From Dactylosporangium fulvum (GTDB lineage Bacteria; Actinomycetota; Actinomycetes; Mycobacteriales; Micromonosporaceae), in NCBI RefSeq assembly GCF_025137375.1, contig NZ_CP073720.1, forward strand, positions 2,876,501 through 2,940,500: a stretch of 64,000 nt of DNA. The letters run 5' to 3'. The position numbers were made by a program, and so were the translations under genes. Under the pieces are notes generated by a model that was not told the DNA's origin, did no database searches, and saw only the letters and a program-made list of their open reading frames with translations. Positions 33,250 through 41,962 of this stretch are shown one piece after another. Each line of letters begins with the position of its first letter. Positions within the stretch are counted from its first letter, which is position 1.

Positions 33250-33288
33250 CTACCCATCATTGCATAGTGCAAACATTGCATAGCGGAT
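33250..33288 (-). promoter_or_regulatory. SigB-like promoter with embedded MarR-type operator (site 4)
   Basis: On the minus strand, GTTT (33274-33271), a 15-base spacer and GGGTAG (33255-33250) form a near-consensus SigB/SigF promoter 46 bp before the sigma-factor start. The palindrome TTGCA-TAG-TGCAA (33260-33272) fills the spacer and touches the -35. A second half-conserved copy, TTGCA-TAG-CGGAT, begins 16 bp away at 33276. This predicts positive autoregulation by the sigma factor and repression by the MarR protein. Confidence 0.6.
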
Positions 33289-33468
33289 CACGCCGACGGC
33301 GCCGGGTCGTGCAATCACCCAGTGGTGGCGATGGCCCGGCCCTTGCCGCGGGTAGCGTGGGTCACGGTGACAGTCGGTGGCGCTCGTTGCGGTGTCGAGC
33401 GCCACTTCCTCATCCAGGACCAGCGGCGCACGTGGCCCGGTTCGATGACGCGAGGAGGAACGGCGGGT

Positions 33469-33510
33469 ATGACAGCGGCACCGGATGTCCGGCACCGCGC
33501 CGTCGGATAG
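33469..33510 (+). CDS. 13-codon leader open frame before the DMT transporter
   Basis: GAGGAGGAA precedes an ATG at 33469 that opens a 13-codon frame (MTAAPDVRHRAVG), ending 9 bases before the transporter start at 33520. It may be a leader peptide or a coupling frame for translation of the transporter. The rest of the 315-bp gap (33205-33519) holds the divergent sigma-factor promoter and a possible GGGTAG -10 at 33350-33355. Confidence 0.3.
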   Translation: MTAAPDVRHRAVG

Positions 33511-33519
33511 CTCGCGGCG

Positions 33520-34419
33520 ATGATCTACGCCTTGGCGGTTTGCGCCGCGGCACTCAGCGGCATCGGCAATGCGATCCAGCAACGCGTGGCGGCACGTGCG
33601 CCGGCCGGAGACACACTGCACTGGCGGCTGCTGGGACACCTGCTCCGGCAGCGGCTGTGGCTGAGCGGTCTCGCCGTCGCCGTGGCCGGCAACATCATGA
33701 CCGGGGCGGCATTGGGCATCGGCACCGTCACGCTGGTGGAACCGCTCACGGTCACGTCGCTGCTGTTCGCACTGCCGGTCGCGGCGCTCTGGAGCCGCTA
33801 CCGGCTCGGCCGCCGCGAATGCGTCGGCGCGCTCGCGGTCGTCTTCGGCCTGGCCGCCTTTCTGGTGGCCGGCCAGCCGAAGCCGGGTCAACGGACGGAT
33901 GCTCCGCTGTGGCAGTGGGTGCTTGCCGCCGGGGCGATCGGGCTGGTCACCTGGGGGCTGGTCCATGTGGCCCGGCGGATGCGTCCGCAGCAGGAGGCGT
34001 CGGTGCTCGGCCTCGGCGCCGGCATGCTGTTCGGACTCCAGGCGGCGTTGACCAGCACCGCCGCGCACCGGCTGTTCAGCGACGGGCTGCGGGCGGTGCT
34101 GTTGTCCTGGACGCCGTACGCGATCGTGGCGGTCGCCGCGGTCGGCATACTGCTGGCGCAGAGCGCGTACAAGCTGGCGCCGCTGTCGATCTCCTATCCG
34201 GCGGTGACCGCCGCGGAGCCGCTGGCCGGGATCGCCATCGGGGTCGGTGTTCTCGGCGGCGCGCTGCGGATCGGGCCGCTGGCGGTCGTCGCACAGATCG
34301 TCGCGTTGGCGGTGATGACCGCAGGCATCTACGCGGTGGCCGCTTCGCGGCTGGTCGAGGCGCACCACCATCACCGGTTCCACCCTCCCCATCTGCACAT
34401 CGGGTCCGGTCACCGCTGA
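33520..34419 (+). CDS. DMT-superfamily transporter with His-rich C-terminus
   Basis: The 299-residue membrane protein has about nine to ten helices in the EamA/DMT pattern (LTVTSLLFALPVAALWSRY, LSISYPAVTAAEPLAGIAIG). The C-terminus is a cytoplasmic tail rich in histidine (EAHHHHRFHPPHLHIGSGH), which could bind metal. The substrate is unknown. It is related in length and layout to the second DMT protein at 34592-35500, on the opposite strand. Between the two convergent genes lies a relic of dxs. Confidence 0.85.
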   Translation: MIYALAVCAAALSGIGNAIQQRVAARAPAGDTLHWRLLGHLLRQRLWLSGLAVAVAGNIMTGAALGIGTVTLVEPLTVTSLLFALPVAALWSRYRLGRRECVGALAVVFGLAAFLVAGQPKPGQRTDAPLWQWVLAAGAIGLVTWGLVHVARRMRPQQEASVLGLGAGMLFGLQAALTSTAAHRLFSDGLRAVLLSWTPYAIVAVAAVGILLAQSAYKLAPLSISYPAVTAAEPLAGIAIGVGVLGGALRIGPLAVVAQIVALAVMTAGIYAVAASRLVEAHHHHRFHPPHLHIGSGHR

Positions 34420-34423
34420 GTAG

Positions 34424-34557
34424 GGCACGAATCCGGTCGGCAGCCCGAGTGTGCGCACCGGCGTGGTCACGTTGTGCCTGGCCGGGTGTTGCGCAAGTGC
34501 CGCGCCCACTCCCCCTGAACGTACGCCGTCCTCGACCGTGACAACCAGGTGATGCGC
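34424..34557 (-). pseudogene. dxs: dxs (1-deoxy-D-xylulose-5-phosphate synthase) C-terminal relic
   Basis: In the 172-bp gap between two convergent transporters the minus strand encodes HHLVVTVEDGVRSGGVGAAL, then VTTPVRTLGLPTGFVPYSA, which is the transketolase C-terminal domain of DXS (typical VVTVEDG and PVRxLGxP signatures). Only about 45 residues remain, without a start. The relic is on the same strand as, and 3 kb downstream of, the hopanoid operon. In other actinomycetes dxs is the usual partner of hpnH in such clusters, so this is probably the decayed end of an ancestral cluster. Confidence 0.65.
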
Positions 34558-34591
34558 CGTGCTTTCCGTCGAGGCCCGGATCAAACAGCCG

Positions 34592-35500
34592 TCAGCTCGT
34601 GTCCGGTCCGCGCTGTGGCGCCGGGCCGGGTTTTCCGTATCCCGGTTGCTGTTGGCGGATGTCCGAGCGGGTGGTGGCGGCAAGCCAGATGCCACCGACC
34701 ATGGCGAGCACGGCGACCACTTGGATCGCGAGCCGTGGCCCGTCCGTGGAGATCTTCTCGTGGAAGGCGGTCACGCCGATCACGACGCTGACGGCGGGGT
34801 CGAGGATGGTGATCGCGGTCAGCGGCACGGCGATCCGCGAGGTCTGGAAGGCGTTCTGGTTGAGGGTCACCGCGGCGAGCCCGACGATGATGAGCGCATA
34901 GGTCTGCCCGCGAGCGAAGATCGCGAGCGGCTCCGTGGACAGCTGTGCGGTCAACGCTTTGAGCAACGAGGCGGCGACGCCGTAGAGCAGGCCGCTGGCG
35001 ACGCCCAGCAGCACGGCCCGGACCGCGTTGCCGGCACACCACGCGGCGACCAGGCACGCCGCGAGCGCGGGCCCGGCCCAGAGCGCGACGCCCAACCAGC
35101 CCGCCACCGACGGCTCGGCAACGCCGGGCTGGGGCTGGGCGGCGAGCAGGAACGCGGCCAGGCCGGCGCCGCCGAGCGCCACCACGGCGTAGTCCCGCGT
35201 GTGGACGCGTCGATGGTTGAGGGCAGCCGACAGCGGTATGGCCAGGAACAGGCCGGTGATCAGCAGCGGCTCGACGAGGACGAGCGGCCCGAAGCTGAGC
35301 GCCAGGGCCTGCAGCCCGGTGCCGATGCCCTCGGGCACCCAGGCCAGCAGCCATCTGGGCCGCCGTATCAGGCGTAGGAGCAACCGGGGATCGAGCGGCG
35401 GCGCCCGCTCTTCCTGCTTGGCCTCGCTCTGCTCGAGCGTGGCGCCGACGGCGAAGGCAGCCGCCGAACCCAGCGCGGCGACAACAGCGACGACGTTCAT
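34592..35500 (-). CDS. DMT-superfamily transporter
   Basis: The 302-residue membrane protein has about nine helices. Typical segments are VAALGSAAAFAVGATLEQSE, ALALSFGPLVLVEPLLITGL and LTAITILDPAVSVVIGVTAF, the EamA-like repeat ends. It lies 24 bp downstream of the glycosyltransferase gene on the same strand and is probably co-transcribed with it. The substrate is unknown. Confidence 0.85.
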   Translation of the reverse strand: MNVVAVVAALGSAAAFAVGATLEQSEAKQEERAPPLDPRLLLRLIRRPRWLLAWVPEGIGTGLQALALSFGPLVLVEPLLITGLFLAIPLSAALNHRRVHTRDYAVVALGGAGLAAFLLAAQPQPGVAEPSVAGWLGVALWAGPALAACLVAAWCAGNAVRAVLLGVASGLLYGVAASLLKALTAQLSTEPLAIFARGQTYALIIVGLAAVTLNQNAFQTSRIAVPLTAITILDPAVSVVIGVTAFHEKISTDGPRLAIQVVAVLAMVGGIWLAATTRSDIRQQQPGYGKPGPAPQRGPDTS

Positions 35501-35524
35501 GACGCCCGGCCGCCGGCGCCGACG

Positions 35525-36679
35525 TCACCGGTGGCCGGCATCGTCACCGACGAGCGACGGCTGTCCGCCGGCGGCGATGTCGGCGATTCCGGTCGCGGGA
35601 TCCGTGGCGAACAGCGCCAGCCCGGCGTCGCGAGCCTGTCGGCCCCGCTCGCCGACGACGACCTCGGCGAGCGCCCGTCCGAGCTCGTCCCGGCCGCGCA
35701 CCAGGGTGGTCACCCCGGCCTCGGCCATGGTGGCCGCGCTCGCCCTGCCGTGGCCGGGTAGCGGCCGGTACGTGATAACGGGCAGCCCGCAGGCCATGGC
35801 TTCAAGGGCGGTGAGTCCGCCGCCGTTCTCCACGAGCACGTCGGCGGCGTGCAGCAGCTCCGGCATGTCGTCCACCCAGCCGAAGACGTGCCCGATTCCG
35901 GCCCGCAGCATCCGGCGCCGCAGCGCCGTGTTGTGTCCGCAGACCGTGACCGGGATCGCGGCACCCGTGGCCGCGATCTCGGTGGCCGTCGTGGCGACCT
36001 CGCCGACACCCCACGCGCCGGCGACGAGCAGCGCGAGCCGGGCGTCCGGCGGCAGGCCGAACCGTTGCCGGGCCTGCCGCTTCGTCGACGCCGAAGCCGG
36101 GCGGCACCGGGCGGACACCAGCCGGCCGGCCACACGGACATCGGTCGCTCCGTAGGCGAGAGCCTGGACGCGACTGGTCTCGTGCGCCGCGTAATGGACG
36201 TCGACGCCGGGGGAGAGCCAGATCGGATGCACGGCGAAGTCGGTCAGGTAGGTGATCACCGGTACGGCGAGGTGTCCGTCGCGGCGCAGCGAGCCGAGCA
36301 GCTGGCTGGCGATCGGGTAGGTCGACACGACCGCGTGGACGTCGGCGGGCAGTGCCCGGCGCATCCGTGAACGCACAGGGCGCAGCAGGGCGCGCGTGAT
36401 CGGTCCGGCGCCCCGGAACCGGCAGGCGATCGCGAACAGGCCGTCGTAGACCCACGGCAGCCGCAGCAGCATGCCGTGGTACGTGCCGCGCAGCAACCGC
36501 CCGAGCCGCCACGGAAAGACGTCGGTGACATCCATGCAGTCGACCAGGAAACCCCGGTCGCGCAGCCGGGCCGCCAGCTCGCGGGTCGTGCCGTCGTGCC
36601 CGGCACCGACGCTGGCCGAGATCACCACGACGCGGCGGCGCAGGTCGGCGCGGACCGGACCAGACTCGGTGATGGACAC
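35525..36679 (-). CDS. MGDG-synthase/MurG-like glycosyltransferase
   Basis: The 384-residue protein has an N-terminal MGDG synthase-like domain (VVVISASVGAGHDGTTREL, the substrate loop GAGH, and VVSTYPIASQLLGSL) and a C-terminal GT28 donor-binding domain (VCGHNTALRRRML, HVFGWVDDMPELLHAADVLV, ENGGGLTALEAMACGLPVIT). Relatives transfer sugars from nucleotide donors to diacylglycerol or other lipids at the membrane. The frame is open to 36859, but the GTG at 36679 begins the conserved part (SITESGPVRADLRRRVVV). The divergent SDR gene lies 75 bp away. Confidence 0.85.
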   Translation of the reverse strand: MSITESGPVRADLRRRVVVISASVGAGHDGTTRELAARLRDRGFLVDCMDVTDVFPWRLGRLLRGTYHGMLLRLPWVYDGLFAIACRFRGAGPITRALLRPVRSRMRRALPADVHAVVSTYPIASQLLGSLRRDGHLAVPVITYLTDFAVHPIWLSPGVDVHYAAHETSRVQALAYGATDVRVAGRLVSARCRPASASTKRQARQRFGLPPDARLALLVAGAWGVGEVATTATEIAATGAAIPVTVCGHNTALRRRMLRAGIGHVFGWVDDMPELLHAADVLVENGGGLTALEAMACGLPVITYRPLPGHGRASAATMAEAGVTTLVRGRDELGRALAEVVVGERGRQARDAGLALFATDPATGIADIAAGGQPSLVGDDAGHR

Positions 36680-36754
36680 GCCAGGCGCTCTACCGCAAAA
36701 GCGCGTGGTTCTAACCCTCGGACATTGTTGGAAGCTGGAAGAAAGGGCAATCCG

Positions 36755-37507
36755 ATGCGGATCGCGGGCCGGGTCGCACTCGTCACCGGCGCCTCTTCGG
36801 GTATCGGCAGGGCTGCGGCGCTGCGGCTGGCCGAGGCGGGCGCGCGGCTGGTCCTGCACGGCCGGGACCGGCGGCGGTTGTCGGCACTGGCCGGACGCAC
36901 CGGCGGGTTTCCGGTGCCGGGCGACCTCGCCGAGCCGGAGGAGGCGGGCCGGCTGGCGGCAGAGGCGGGCCGGCTCGCCGGCGGTGTGGACATCCTCGTG
37001 AACAACGCCGGCGTGGGCTGGGCCGGACCGTTCAGCGGGATGGCGCCGTCCGACATCGAGCGGCTGGTCGCGGTCAACCTGGTGGCGCCGATGCGGCTCA
37101 CCCGGGCGCTGCTGCCGGCGATGTGCGCCCGCCGGGACGGGTGCGTGATGTTCGTGACGTCGATCGCCGGCCGGACGGGCGTGGCCGGCGAGGCGGTCTA
37201 CGCGGCGACCAAGGCCGGCCTCGACAGCTTCGCCGAAAGCCTGCGGCTCGAGACGCGTGGCTCAGGCGTCGGGATCGGCGTGTTCGTGCCCGGGGTGGTC
37301 CAGACCGAGTTCTTCCAACGCCGGGGGCGGCCGTACGAACGGCGCAGCCCCCGGCCGCTGCCCGTGGACCGGGTCGCGGACCTGCTGGTCGAGACGATCG
37401 CGACCGGCGCCGCCGAGCGGTACGCACCCGCCTGGCTGCGGCTGCCGGTCGCGGTCCGCGGGGCGGCCCCCGGACTGTACCGGTGGCTGGCCGCCCGGTT
37501 CGGCTGA
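36755..37507 (+). CDS. short-chain dehydrogenase/reductase
   Basis: This 250-residue classical SDR has the cofactor motif TGASSGIG, NNAG in ILVNNAGVGW, catalytic Ser in FVTSIAGR and YxxxK in YAATKAG. The downstream helix and PGVVQTEFF follow. The ATG at 36755 has AAAGGG upstream. Its stop is only 2 bp from the stop of the convergent hpnH, so their transcripts must overlap. The substrate is unknown; lipid or sterol-like substrates would fit the neighbourhood. Confidence 0.88.
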   Translation: MRIAGRVALVTGASSGIGRAAALRLAEAGARLVLHGRDRRRLSALAGRTGGFPVPGDLAEPEEAGRLAAEAGRLAGGVDILVNNAGVGWAGPFSGMAPSDIERLVAVNLVAPMRLTRALLPAMCARRDGCVMFVTSIAGRTGVAGEAVYAATKAGLDSFAESLRLETRGSGVGIGVFVPGVVQTEFFQRRGRPYERRSPRPLPVDRVADLLVETIATGAAERYAPAWLRLPVAVRGAAPGLYRWLAARFG

Positions 37508-37509
37508 CG

Positions 37510-38514
37510 CTACCCGGCGCGCAATGCCCGCAGCGACTGCTTGAGCGACGACATCGTCGCCAGCACGGCCGTCGGTTCGTAGCCGCAGTGGGCCATACAG
37601 TTGGCGCATCGTGCGTCACGACCCCGGCCGTAGCGCTGCCAGTCGGTGGTCTCCACCAGCTCCCGGTAGGTGCTGACGTATCCGTCGGCCATCAGGTAGC
37701 AGGGTCGCTGCCAGCCGAACAGCGAATACGACGGCACGGCCCAGGCAGTACACGGGAAGTCGATCCGGCCCTCAAGGAAGTCGAGGAACAGCGGGGAGTG
37801 GCTGAGGCGCCAGCGTCGCCGCCGGCCGTCGGCGAAGGCCTTGCGGAACAGCTCGCGGGTCTGCTCGACACCGAGGAAGTGCTCCTGGTCCGGGGCCTTC
37901 TCGTAGGCGTACGCCGGGGAGATCATCATCTCGTCGACCTGGAGCTCGTCGTTGAGATGGTCGAGGACGTCGACGACGGTCTGCGGGGTGTCGGTGTTGA
38001 AGAACGTCGTGTTGGTCGTGACGCGGAACCCGCGCCGCTGCGCCTCCCGCACGGCGGCCACGGCCTCGTCGAACACGCCGTCCTTGCACACCGAGGCGTC
38101 GTGACGTTCCCGAAGGCCGTCGATGTGGACGGTGAACGAGAAGTACCGCGACGGCCGGAACTTGTCGATCTTCTTCGGTAGCAGGACGGCGTTGGTGCAC
38201 AGGAACACGTACTTCTTGCGCCGCACGAGCTCGGCGGCGATGGTGTCGATCTGCGGGTGCATGAGCGGCTCGCCGCCGGCGATGGACACCATCGGCGCGC
38301 CGCACTCGTCGATCGCGGCGAGTGCCTGTTCGACGGGCATGCGGCGCTTGAGGACGTCGGCCGGGTGCTCGATCTTGCCGCAGCCGGCGCATTTGAGGTT
38401 GCAGGCGAAGAGCGGCTCCAGTTCGACCAGCAGGGGGAACTTCTCGCGGCGTCGCAGTTTCTGCTCGACCAGGTACCGGCCGATCCGCAGCCGCTGCTGC
38501 AGGGGAATGCTCAT
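37510..38514 (-). CDS. hpnH: adenosyl-hopene transferase HpnH (radical SAM)
   Basis: The 334-residue radical-SAM protein has the cluster motif CNLKCAGC (CX3CX2C) near residue 38 and [14 protein letters not shown] for SAM binding. A C-terminal cysteine set ([14 protein letters not shown]) is typical of HpnH. HpnH joins the 5'-deoxyadenosyl group to hopene (diploptene) as the first step of side-chain elongation. Last gene of the hopanoid operon, its ATG overlaps the stop of the HpnG-IspH gene by 4 bp. Confidence 0.95.
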   Translation of the reverse strand: MSIPLQQRLRIGRYLVEQKLRRREKFPLLVELEPLFACNLKCAGCGKIEHPADVLKRRMPVEQALAAIDECGAPMVSIAGGEPLMHPQIDTIAAELVRRKKYVFLCTNAVLLPKKIDKFRPSRYFSFTVHIDGLRERHDASVCKDGVFDEAVAAVREAQRRGFRVTTNTTFFNTDTPQTVVDVLDHLNDELQVDEMMISPAYAYEKAPDQEHFLGVEQTRELFRKAFADGRRRRWRLSHSPLFLDFLEGRIDFPCTAWAVPSYSLFGWQRPCYLMADGYVSTYRELVETTDWQRYGRGRDARCANCMAHCGYEPTAVLATMSSLKQSLRALRAG

Positions 38515-40055
38515 TGCCGTACCTCCTTGGGCAACATGAACCGGACGTCCTCGCTCACGGCGGTGTGCTCCTGGACCGACTGCGCGCCGAGCCCGGACAG
38601 CGCACCGACGACCTCGTCGACGAGGACGGGCGGTGCCGAGGCGCCGGCGGACACGCCGACGGTATGGACCCCGGCGAGCCACCGCAGGTCGATGCCGGCC
38701 GCGCCGTCGACCAGATACGCGGGCGTTCCGGCACGTTCGGCGACCTCGACCAGGCGGCGGGAGTTCGACGAGTTGACGGAGCCGACGACGATCATCGCGT
38801 CGCAGGCGGCCGCGACCTCGGACACCGCGCGTTGCCGGTTGGTCGTGGCGTAACAGATGTCGTCGGACGGCGGGGCGGCCAGGTCGGGAAACCGGTCCCG
38901 CAGCACCGCGACGACGTCGGCGACGTCGTCGACGGCGAGGGTCGTCTGGACCAGGTAGGACACCCGTCGCGGGTCGTCGACCCGCACCTGCTCGGCGTCC
39001 CGGACGTCCTGGACGAGGCGGATCCGGTCGGGCGCCTCGCCGAGGACGCCGTCGGTCTCCTCATGGCCGGCGTGCCCGATGAGCAGGATGGTGTCGCCGT
39101 GTTCGGCGAACCGGCGGGCCTCGTTGTGCACCTTCGTGACGAGCGGGCAGGTGGCATCGACGGCGGACAGCCGCCGTGCGGCGGCGGCCGACCGGACCGC
39201 GGGCGAGACGCCGTGCGCGGAGAACACGGTCACCGCTCCCTCCGGAACGTCGTCGACGTCGTCGACGAAGACCGCGCCGCGTCCGGAAAGGTCGGCGACC
39301 ACGTGCGTGTTGTGCACGATCTGCTTGCGGACGTACACCGGCGGTCCGTGCAACTCGAGGGCGCGCTCCACGACGAGGATGGCGCGCTCCACCCCGGCAC
39401 AGAACGAACGGGGTGCGGCGAGCAGGACACGGCGGACCGTGGTGGCAGCCGCCCACTCATCCAGTCCGGCGGCCACGGCGGGCAGGGCCGCCAGCGCCGT
39501 ACGCAGATGCCCCAGGGTGCTCGGCTGGATCACCGCACCGGTGTCGGCGACGACCCGCACGCAGGCGGCGGGCCGGCCCGCGGGTCCGGCGAGCAGCCAG
39601 GCCGACTCCAGGTCCACCGCCAGTGCACCGGTGGCGGCAAGGCGGTCCCGCGTCGTTCCCCGTGCCAGCCGCTCGGCGCTGACCACCGGGCCGGTCCGGA
39701 CGGTGAGCCCTTGACGGCGCAGCGCGCCCGCGAGCACGGCGGCTGCGGGGAGCACGGTCGGGACGGGCCGGGGATCGGTGGCCCACGGCGCGGCGCGGAC
39801 CTCGGTGGCCACGACAACGTCGCCGGGCTTCAGCGCCACGTCCAGCCCACCGCCGACACCGGCCACGGCGAGCGCCTCGGCGTCCGTCACGGTGGCCGAG
39901 CGGGTGGCGCGTTCGGACCGGCGGCGCCCGACGCCGGTGTGCAGGACGGTGCCGGCCGAGCCGGGCAAGGCACGGCGCAGCTCCGCCGCCTCCATGCGCA
40001 TCGGTGCGCAGAGCACCCAGCCGCCGTCCATCCGCTGCCGTGCCGGTGTACTCAT
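38511..40055 (-). CDS. HpnG-like nucleosidase fused to IspH
   Basis: The 514-residue protein joins two domains. Residues 1-205 resemble the nucleoside-phosphorylase-like HpnG ([50 protein letters not shown]), which removes adenine from adenosylhopane. From about 215 it is 4-hydroxy-3-methylbut-2-enyl diphosphate reductase: [31 protein letters not shown] and [10 protein letters not shown] carry the three Fe-S cysteines, with [10 protein letters not shown] following. One chain would thus serve the last MEP-pathway step and a late hopanoid step. The ATG at 40055 with GGAGGA upstream is inside the shc stop (ATGA). Confidence 0.9.
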   Translation of the reverse strand: MSTPARQRMDGGWVLCAPMRMEAAELRRALPGSAGTVLHTGVGRRRSERATRSATVTDAEALAVAGVGGGLDVALKPGDVVVATEVRAAPWATDPRPVPTVLPAAAVLAGALRRQGLTVRTGPVVSAERLARGTTRDRLAATGALAVDLESAWLLAGPAGRPAACVRVVADTGAVIQPSTLGHLRTALAALPAVAAGLDEWAAATTVRRVLLAAPRSFCAGVERAILVVERALELHGPPVYVRKQIVHNTHVVADLSGRGAVFVDDVDDVPEGAVTVFSAHGVSPAVRSAAAARRLSAVDATCPLVTKVHNEARRFAEHGDTILLIGHAGHEETDGVLGEAPDRIRLVQDVRDAEQVRVDDPRRVSYLVQTTLAVDDVADVVAVLRDRFPDLAAPPSDDICYATTNRQRAVSEVAAACDAMIVVGSVNSSNSRRLVEVAERAGTPAYLVDGAAGIDLRWLAGVHTVGVSAGASAPPVLVDEVVGALSGLGAQSVQEHTAVSEDVRFMLPKEVRQ

Positions 40056-41962
40056 GGGTCCTCCTGCGCGGTGTCCCGCAGGACGCGGCCGAGGGCGCTG
40101 ACCGGGAACACCAGCCGGTACAGGTGGTAGTTGATGGAGAAGTCGCCCGGGAAGCCGGTGCCGGTGTAGTGCGGCTCGTCCCAGGTGCCGTCGGGGCGTT
40201 GGGTGTGGATCAGCCACGCCAGCGCCCGGCGCGCCGCCGGCGAACGATGCTGACCGGTGGCGTGCAGCGCCAGCAGGGCCCAGGCGGTCTGCGACGCGGT
40301 CGACACCCCGCGCCCGCGCATGGCCACGTCGTCGTAGGAGCGCATGTCCTCGCCCCAGCCGCCGTCACCGTTCTGGTGGCGCACCAGCCAGTCCACGGCA
40401 CGCCGGATCGCCGGGTGCCGCGGTTGGATGCCGGCGACGACCAGGGCGGGGACGACGCAGCCGATGCCGTACACGTGGTTGGCGCCCCATCTGCCGAACC
40501 AGGATCCGTCCGGCTCCTGCGCCCGCAGCAGCCATCGCACGCCGCGGCGGGTGGCGGCCGAGTTCGTCAGGCCCTGGGCGCACAGCGCCTCCACGATGTG
40601 GGCGGTGACGTCGGCGCTGGGCGGGTCGATGACCTCGCCGAAGTCGCAGAACGGCAGGTCGGCGACGAGCGCGCGGTTGTTGTCGGCGTCGAAGGCGCCC
40701 CAGCCGCCGTCGCGGGACTGCATGCCGATCAGCCAGCGGGTGGCCCGCTGCAGCACGGGATGCTGCCGCAGCGAGGTACGCCGTAGCGCGAGGATCACTT
40801 CGGCGGTATCGTCGGTGTCGGGGTAGCCGTCGTTGTCGAACTCGAACGCCCATCCGCTCGGCGGGACGTGCGCGCGGCGGACGGCCCAGTCGCCACGAGT
40901 GGTGATCTCCTGCCCGACCAACCAGTTCCCGGCGCGGACGAGTGCGGGATCGTCGGCCGGGAGCCCGGCGTCGGCCAGCGCCGTGACCGCGAGCGCGGTG
41001 TCCCACACCGGTGACTGGCACGCCTCCAGCCGGCGGATCGTCCCCTCGGGCGTCTGCTCACGGACGGTGAAGCGCTCCAGCCCATCGAGCCCGGCCCGCA
41101 GCACCGGATGCGTGAGGGGGTAGCCGAGCAGGTGCAGGGCGATGAGCGAGTACACCCAGGGAGGCTGGATGCCGCCCCAGGAACCGTCGGCCTCCTGCCG
41201 GGCCACGATCCACTCGGCGGCACGGCGCAGCGCATGCCGGCGCAACGGGCGGGCGGCGATGCGTTCGTAGCCGCGTGCGGCCAGGTCGAGACGGTGCAGC
41301 CAGCCGGCACGGCGCGACAGCGGCGGCGGTGGCGGCGGTCGCCGCCCCGTGCGCAGCTCGGACAGCGAGAAACCCAGCGACCGCACGGGTCGCGTGGCCC
41401 GCACGATCGCCAGCGGCACGATGGTCTGCCTGGCCCAGCACGCGAAGTCGTACACGTTGAACGGCATCCACGTGGGCAGCAGGACGAGCTCGGGCGGGAT
41501 GGCGGGCACCTGCTGCCATGGCCATTCGCCGAACAGGGCCAGCCAGATACGGGTGAACACCCGGCTGCGTTCGACGCCGCCGTGGGCACGGACGAACGCG
41601 GCGGCCGCCGTCATGTGCGGCGCGTCGGCCGCGTCGCCGGCCAGGCGTAGCGCCGCGTACGCCTCGACGGTGGTGGACAGGTCGCCCGGCCCGCCGTGGT
41701 ACGTCGCCCAGGCGCCGTCGTCGAGCTGCCGGGAACGGATCCAGCGGGCCGTCTGCGCGGTCAGCTCGTCGTCGGAGATCCCGAGGAACCGGCGCAGCAG
41801 CAGGTCCTCGGCCTCCATCGTCACGTTGGTCTCCAGCTCGCCCTTCCACCAGCCGGCAGCGTCCTGCAGGTCGAGCAGCTGTGCCGTCGCCCGGTCCAGG
41901 CCGGCCCGGACCCGGTCGAAGAGCTCGTCGCCGGTGGGCGCCTGCGCCAGCACCTGTGTCAT
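40052..41962 (-). CDS. shc: squalene-hopene cyclase
   Basis: The 636-residue prenyltransferase-type (alpha/alpha) barrel protein contains the catalytic DXDD motif in [10 protein letters not shown] near residue 380. Several QW repeats ([36 protein letters not shown]) stabilise the barrel. The enzyme cyclises squalene to hopene and diplopterol at the membrane. The length is normal for the family. The gene start overlaps the polyprenyl synthetase stop by one base. Confidence 0.97.
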   Translation of the reverse strand: MTQVLAQAPTGDELFDRVRAGLDRATAQLLDLQDAAGWWKGELETNVTMEAEDLLLRRFLGISDDELTAQTARWIRSRQLDDGAWATYHGGPGDLSTTVEAYAALRLAGDAADAPHMTAAAAFVRAHGGVERSRVFTRIWLALFGEWPWQQVPAIPPELVLLPTWMPFNVYDFACWARQTIVPLAIVRATRPVRSLGFSLSELRTGRRPPPPPPLSRRAGWLHRLDLAARGYERIAARPLRRHALRRAAEWIVARQEADGSWGGIQPPWVYSLIALHLLGYPLTHPVLRAGLDGLERFTVREQTPEGTIRRLEACQSPVWDTALAVTALADAGLPADDPALVRAGNWLVGQEITTRGDWAVRRAHVPPSGWAFEFDNDGYPDTDDTAEVILALRRTSLRQHPVLQRATRWLIGMQSRDGGWGAFDADNNRALVADLPFCDFGEVIDPPSADVTAHIVEALCAQGLTNSAATRRGVRWLLRAQEPDGSWFGRWGANHVYGIGCVVPALVVAGIQPRHPAIRRAVDWLVRHQNGDGGWGEDMRSYDDVAMRGRGVSTASQTAWALLALHATGQHRSPAARRALAWLIHTQRPDGTWDEPHYTGTGFPGDFSINYHLYRLVFPVSALGRVLRDTAQEDP

